Below are positions 59,150-64,000 of a stretch of DNA of 64,000 nt, in pieces; within the stretch, counting starts at the first letter, position 1; each line of letters begins with the position of its first letter. The notes below the pieces were generated by a model. It was not told the DNA's origin, did not search any database, and worked only from the letters and a program-made list of their open reading frames with translations. A program made the position numbers and the translations under genes. Origin of the DNA: Casuarius casuarius (lineage: Eukaryota; Chordata; Aves; Casuariiformes; Casuariidae). The stretch is taken from positions 5,610,733-5,674,732 of the forward strand of contig PTFA01000032.1 of assembly GCA_003342895.1 (NCBI GenBank), written 5' to 3'.

Positions 59150-59940
59150 GTTGAGAAGAGAAGCTTTTTGGACTTCATCAGGAGTGGAATTTACATCTCT
59201 ATAAATCAAATAACTTAAAGCAAGTGCTCAAAATTAAATGCCAGCAATCAGAACAGAATCCGATGCCTTTTGTGTTTTCCTGGCATACTGCAGGTTAACT
59301 TTCAGTTTCCTAGGAGTGCAAGATGACTAGATACCTGCTGCAGCTGTTTCACTGAAGAGTGGCCCAGCCTCTTCATTGTGCTACCATAATGTATGCATAA
59401 CCCAACAAATGATTAAGAGATTACATAGCTGTTCACAGACAAATTAGTCCAATGTAATCAGATGTAGTCTGTACTGCTGGGTTATACTCTAGAAAGGAGC
59501 CCAAGTTTCAGGAGCAAGGAGATGGTCACATTTTTAACTGGAGGAAGAAAATATTGTCACATGTAATTAGGCTTGTCAAGGAGGACAGCTGAGGCTATGT
59601 TTTAAGGAAGGAGTTAAGATAGCTATCTTCATTTTGCTTTAGAGGTTTCAGAACTATACTATGATCATTTAAGTATGCCAAGCCCTTGAACTATGAACAG
59701 GTCTGGAAAGAAACCCAGGTTCTCATGGAGCAGAAGTCATCCCTCAAAATGAAAATAAGAAAACCTTATGTTGTGCAGAAGTTTCCCTCTTGAACCTAGA
59801 TTAAATGCTTTCTTTTCCCTAGCATTGAATGTTCAATGCTGTGCGACCTGCTGAAGCACTGACCCAACACAGCTAGACTGTTTTCACAGATCAGAATCAC
59901 ACCTGAAGTTACACAGGAATAAATGAGTGGGCAAACATTG
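59150..59940 (+). other. CABYR: CABYR last exon (3' UTR)
   Basis: Non-coding sequence follows the UTR acceptor and ends after an AATAAA at 59918-59923. The end point is inferred from that signal; ATTAAA near 59952 is an alternative. Confidence 0.6.
59918..59923 (+). terminator. CABYR: Candidate poly(A) signal of CABYR
   Basis: AATAAA at the end of the non-coding last exon, about 770 bases after its acceptor. Cleavage is predicted near 59940. Confidence 0.55.
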
Positions 59941-60389
59941 GAGACCAAATATTAAACAAGACTTCAAGAAGTGACAGCCAGAGGTTTGACGGCAGGAGAG
60001 AGGAGGCAAATACGAGTGCAGGTATTCGATTTCTGCCTTGTACGCTCTCTGAGCTGGGCCCTCACATCAAACAGACTGGCAAAGAAAATGCTTCCCTTAA
60101 CTGTGCAAATACAGCTCAGGTAATTCTAGCAGAGCACAGAATAAAAATAGAAAGCAGCTCATTGCCTTATTAATAGTTTCACCAATCCACCTTTGTGGCT
60201 CGAGCTGCAGTGTCACTGAACACTCCAGAAAAGCACCATTTCCCCCATCACCTTCCCCATAAACAGACAGTTCCTGCTCAGGGGAAGGAAGTCCCTGAGA
60301 CATACTAGAGCCAAACAACTTCACTGAAGCTGCTTTTGGGTCTGCTCAGAAAGGCTAAGTACTATCAAACAACCAGTTTACACTCAATT
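59941..60389. other. Gap between the convergent CABYR and OSBPL1A ends
   Basis: About 450 bases between the predicted cleavage sites of two genes facing each other. No ORF or RNA gene is supported. Confidence 0.65.
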
Positions 60390-61469
60390 CGAGAAGTTTT
60401 GAAGCCTTTATTTAGTAGCGATTAAATTATTCAATTAACACTAACCTCCAGACAGCAGTTAAAATATTGTACAAAGAGCAGCTAGCCCTCTAGAAGCTCT
60501 GTACACAGTTCAATATAAACTTACACTCCAAGACTGAAAGCACCCCAATGAAAAGGGGTAAAGCAGCTGTGCACAGAAGGCCTCACTGAGGTGCCTTACT
60601 GCCTTTGAAATGCACAAGACTTCCTTCCAAGGAGTTTGTACAGTGCATACACAGGTCCTATCCCCCACAATGTTCCACTGGGTCTGGACTGATTCGGTTC
60701 TTGCCTTTTTGCAGCGGTGCTGGGCACCAGAACTTCTAGGGCATTGAACAGATTCTTTAAAAACCTGTGACTAGTGTGCAGTTCAAATCAAACTTGTAGA
60801 TATTTAAATGGCTCTTAATTCCTTAAAACCATAAGGTTGGTAACAAAACAGGAGAGCAAGATTCAGAACGCACTGCACAAAACACTGAATAAATACCTCT
60901 GAGTAATGTTACCAGCTTAAACAACTGCATGAATGGTCCAGAGATGGGAACACTTCTGGAATATCTCTGACCAGAGCTCAGGATTCCAGGTAGTTAGTTA
61001 ACTTAGTAAAAGAAAAGTCACTTTATGAAAAATTACATCTTTACAAAAGTGACACACTTTTTTTTTTGCTTAAAGCACAGAATATTCCAATTACTGTGTG
61101 TGCTTTCAAACATTCCCATATCACAATAAATAAAACAAGTTTTACTTGTGCCAGTGTTATCTATGAAAGAAAGTATTCACAGAACAGCTGAAGGTGTTCT
61201 ATTCCTCATACACCACAACCTAATATAGGTGTATTCAGCAAACAGGGCAGCACTAAACCACGGCGACTTACTAATTTTGGCCACCATCAGCCAGAAGTAA
61301 TATTCCCCTCCCTAAGGGACTGTAGTTCATGTACCACCAGATTTACTGTGGAGATGGTTAATATTCTGTTTGATAACTTTTCATTTGTTTCAGGAGATAA
61401 GTAAAACAAGGGAAAACATTAAAACAGATTAAGACTTATGTTCATCAGCCACAGGCTCCTTATTGCATT
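60390..61469 (-). other. OSBPL1A: OSBPL1A 3' UTR
   Basis: About 1.1 kb of non-coding sequence lies downstream of the OSBPL1A stop codon. On the - strand it ends after an AATAAA at 60412-60407. Confidence 0.75.
60407..60412 (-). terminator. OSBPL1A: Poly(A) signal of OSBPL1A
   Basis: AATAAA on the - strand (TTTATT on +), about 1.06 kb after the stop codon. Cleavage is expected near 60390. Confidence 0.65.
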
Positions 61470-61572
61470 TTAATAAATATCAGGCAAGTTAAAGTAGTTT
61501 CTGTCCCAGTAGTTGCCAGAATAAAGCCAGTCCTGTGTACCAGTGTAGGGATTGGGGCCTTGATGGAACCAT
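61470..61572 (-). CDS. OSBPL1A: OSBPL1A, oxysterol-binding protein-related protein 1, last coding exon
   Basis: Read on the - strand, after a run of T's and the acceptor CTTACAG, the exon encodes WFHQGPNPYTGTQDWLYSGN, then YWDRNYFNLPDIY and TAA at 61472-61470. This is the invariant C-terminus of ORP proteins (W-Y-GxYWDRxY-x-PDIY) and matches OSBPL1A as I recall. The family has a C-terminal oxysterol-binding/ORD domain for lipid transfer. The long OSBPL1A (ORP1L) form sits on late endosomes, binds Rab7 and VAP, and senses cholesterol. Only the last 33 full codons plus one base are in the window; the rest lies to the right. Its orientation against CABYR matches the mammalian arrangement. Confidence 0.95.
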
Positions 61573-64000
61573 CTGTAAGAAAAAAAAAAAACAGCATATT
61601 AGTGAAGTAACTACCACACATTTTATAGAAGTTCAGAACTGCTTTGCTCTAGCTTCACTGGTTACTGTTCAAACTAATTATCGTGAGTGCAGCAAGTGAA
61701 TTTATAGCCATCTTCAGTGGTTAGATTTTTTCCCTTTCTTTCACACCCCTTAAATGTAACTTCCTAGGGGAAGTTCTGACACCAGTATATTGTCACTTGA
61801 CACAGTCAAGACCATCACATAGGAAGGACGGCTACAGTTTTACTTCAAAGCAGTTGTGAACAATCATTATGGCATGCATAAGCAATAATGTTTTTTGCAA
61901 GACACATGAACACCACAAGCACCACAGTCCTGAAAACAGAAGAACGTTATTTCCCCAGGATCTAGATTTCCCCTTGTGTTGTAAAGCCTTGCTTTGCAAA
62001 GCACTAATCCAGAAAAAGGGTGTCAGTTAGCTTCAGTGTAGATGCAATGTCACCCACAGGCCACAGGAAAGGTTCTTGCTCATTACAACCTGACTACGTT
62101 GTATTACGTTGTCACGCTGTGGGGCTATTTTAATGCCCAGAAGGCTGCTTCCATCTGTATTAAATTACTTGCAAACTTCTGCTGAGCTGGTTGTTGGTAG
62201 AAATAATAAAGTTTACCACCACCTTTCTTTCCTTCCCTCTCCCCTTCTCCCTAATCTGGAAGCACTGTGTGTACACACTGAATATGCATGCGGTATATAG
62301 CACATACTAGATACAGCTTTGTGCTCTGCAGCATTTTAACTTTCTGCTGTATTGTGCCAAGCCATGCTCATGGGACAAGTCAGCTTGCTGTATGTTGCTT
62401 CTGTGGTTAATATGCTCCACAGCTTCCTTTCAGCTCTTCACTGGCCCCAGGAGCCAGTTCTTGCTTTGTATGCCTCGCTGCAGTCAACCCGCTCACTTAA
62501 GTCATCCTTATGCAAGACTGCCCATTTTAACTCAACCCTTCCCCTCCGGGATAAGGTTTCAGAACAAACACTACAGCATATTAGGACCAAATATGACTTG
62601 GTATTTTCAAAAAGCAAAACCATAAAGACCACCAGTATTATAACATTGTACGCTATGAAGTGGGGTTGCTAATTAGCATGTCTTGTTTGGTTCAGAAGAT
62701 TTGAGATGTGTATCACAAGTAATGCCTTGTACCACCTTCACTATGATAAACTGAATGGTCAAATATCTCAACAGTTCAGCTGGCCGGATTAAATGAGTTG
62801 AAACCCACAGAAGAAGTCATTCACCCCTTGTGTTGTAGGTGGTATACTACTACCACAACACTGCCACACAGGATGCAAATCCACAGTGTGTCATGTATTC
62901 GTAAACAAATGCTTGGTGTGCTTTTTCTAGTACACCACCTAGTCCACAGGTAATAGTAGTTTACTCTAGAGCAAGAGCCAAGCCATCCTGCTGAGAGGTA
63001 AGGGTATGAGCACAGATACCTCATCTCTCAGATAAAGCAATTTTACCCCTCATAACTCACTGGTATGTCTTCAGCACACTTACAGGTCAGGAGAATGTTC
63101 CCCTCCTTCAGTGAAGCTACTACTTCTATAGGAAAGGGAAAGGTGATAGAAGAATTAAGTGAGAGACATGGGGAGACCCATGCAATCAAATAAGCACCCA
63201 GGTAAACAAGGGGCAGAAAGGTGACTGGTGTTCGTCACAAATGACAGACTGCTGCTGTGTTTCAGAACTGAACGAGGCTCTTACTGCAGAGTTAAAACTA
63301 CTGGTCAGTCTCTTCTCTACTGTAACTCATCAAATGCACAACATGAACCACTTCAGAAACACCAGGATCCCACTTTTAAAATGCCTAAAAATCTAGACTT
63401 CAAAATAAAAAAAATTACTAGGCACTTTTGAGAACTGCATCTTGTGAGGAAGGAACTCTACTAGAGAGAGTAAGGCACATGCTTTTCTGTGGCAAGGAAA
63501 TCTAACAGTTTACAGATTATATCACAGGGCAGATGAAGAACTCAGTTGAAGAGTTTCCCTTCAAAGTATGGATTTTTTTCAAGCACAATTCTTTACATTT
63601 AAATGAAAAGTAACCACTCCTACATTCTCTACTTCATCCTTCAGGAGCAGTCATACTTAGCATTCCTATTAAGGAGATCGGATACTAGGAAGTTTCTGCC
63701 ACAGCTTTAGAAAGACACTGGAAAACAAGGAGTTCTTAAAGGATACCGGTATGTGGTAGGCAGGGCGAGAGCTCATGAACAGACTATTTATGTAGTAACT
63801 GCACTATTAATAATAACTGAAGAACCTTATGAGTGGTGTTTCCACTCATGTAGCCATTGCTCCAAAATGCCCTCTGGAAGTTCCCCTGATTCCCTCTAAT
63901 AAAGCACAGAGGTGGTTTGAGCTATACTTCAAGTACTTCAGACACATGGAAGAACATAGTATGACTATCCCTTGCTTTGAAAATACTCAGTGAGAGCTAG
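61573..64000 (-). other. OSBPL1A: Last intron of OSBPL1A (partial)
   Basis: No further ORP exon (such as the typical EEWTP block before the final WF) could be found up to the window edge, so the last intron is at least 2.4 kb. It is AT-rich, and the short open frames on both strands look like chance. Confidence 0.75.

Noticed and set aside
61573..64000. Search for the penultimate OSBPL1A exon
   Set aside because: No stretch encoding the ORP EEWTP-like block with a suitable donor was found, so none is annotated.

Overview
The window is a vertebrate nuclear locus, most likely from a bird. It has two spliced genes on the + strand and the 3' end of a third on the - strand, in the order TTC39C (+), CABYR (+), OSBPL1A (-). 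This order matches the human 18q11.2 block as I remember it. The avian assignment is an inference. It rests on a TTC39C gene of only about 34 kb, on intergenic gaps of a few kb, on the lack of any recognisable Alu or L1 sequence, and on draft-assembly N gaps placed in GC-rich or C-run sequence. No bacterial, plasmid, viral or CRISPR feature is visible.

Layout. Bases 1-12300 are AT-rich intergenic sequence with no exon I can support. Bases about 12300-13300 are a CpG-island promoter, broken by a 158-base gap, that contains the first coding exon of TTC39C. The other 13 coding exons run from 24459 to 47229. I could place every junction with GT-AG introns and matching phase, giving a 576-residue protein. 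The 3' UTR probably runs to about 49720. Bases 49720-53400 are intergenic. CABYR starts at a compact TATA/CCAAT promoter near 53414. It has four coding exons (53838-58720) that encode an RII-type docking domain, a proline-rich middle and the conserved C-terminal region, plus a separate 3' UTR exon. OSBPL1A converges from the right: its last coding exon is 61470-61572 (-) and its 3' UTR ends near 60390, about 450 bases from the end of CABYR.

The three genes are neighbours by ancient synteny and do not form an operon or pathway. TTC39C is a TPR/DUF3808 protein. CABYR is a sperm fibrous-sheath calcium-binding and AKAP-binding protein. OSBPL1A is an oxysterol-binding/ORP protein.

I found no clear novel system. 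The best leads are: a possible unannotated terminal exon of CABYR (57677-57903) that is phase-compatible with the upstream exon; tandem in-frame splice donors in CABYR; a coding-like antisense ORF with splice-like ends in TTC39C intron 13 (46501-46986); and a perfect 24-bp inverted repeat in TTC39C intron 1 (16695-16784).
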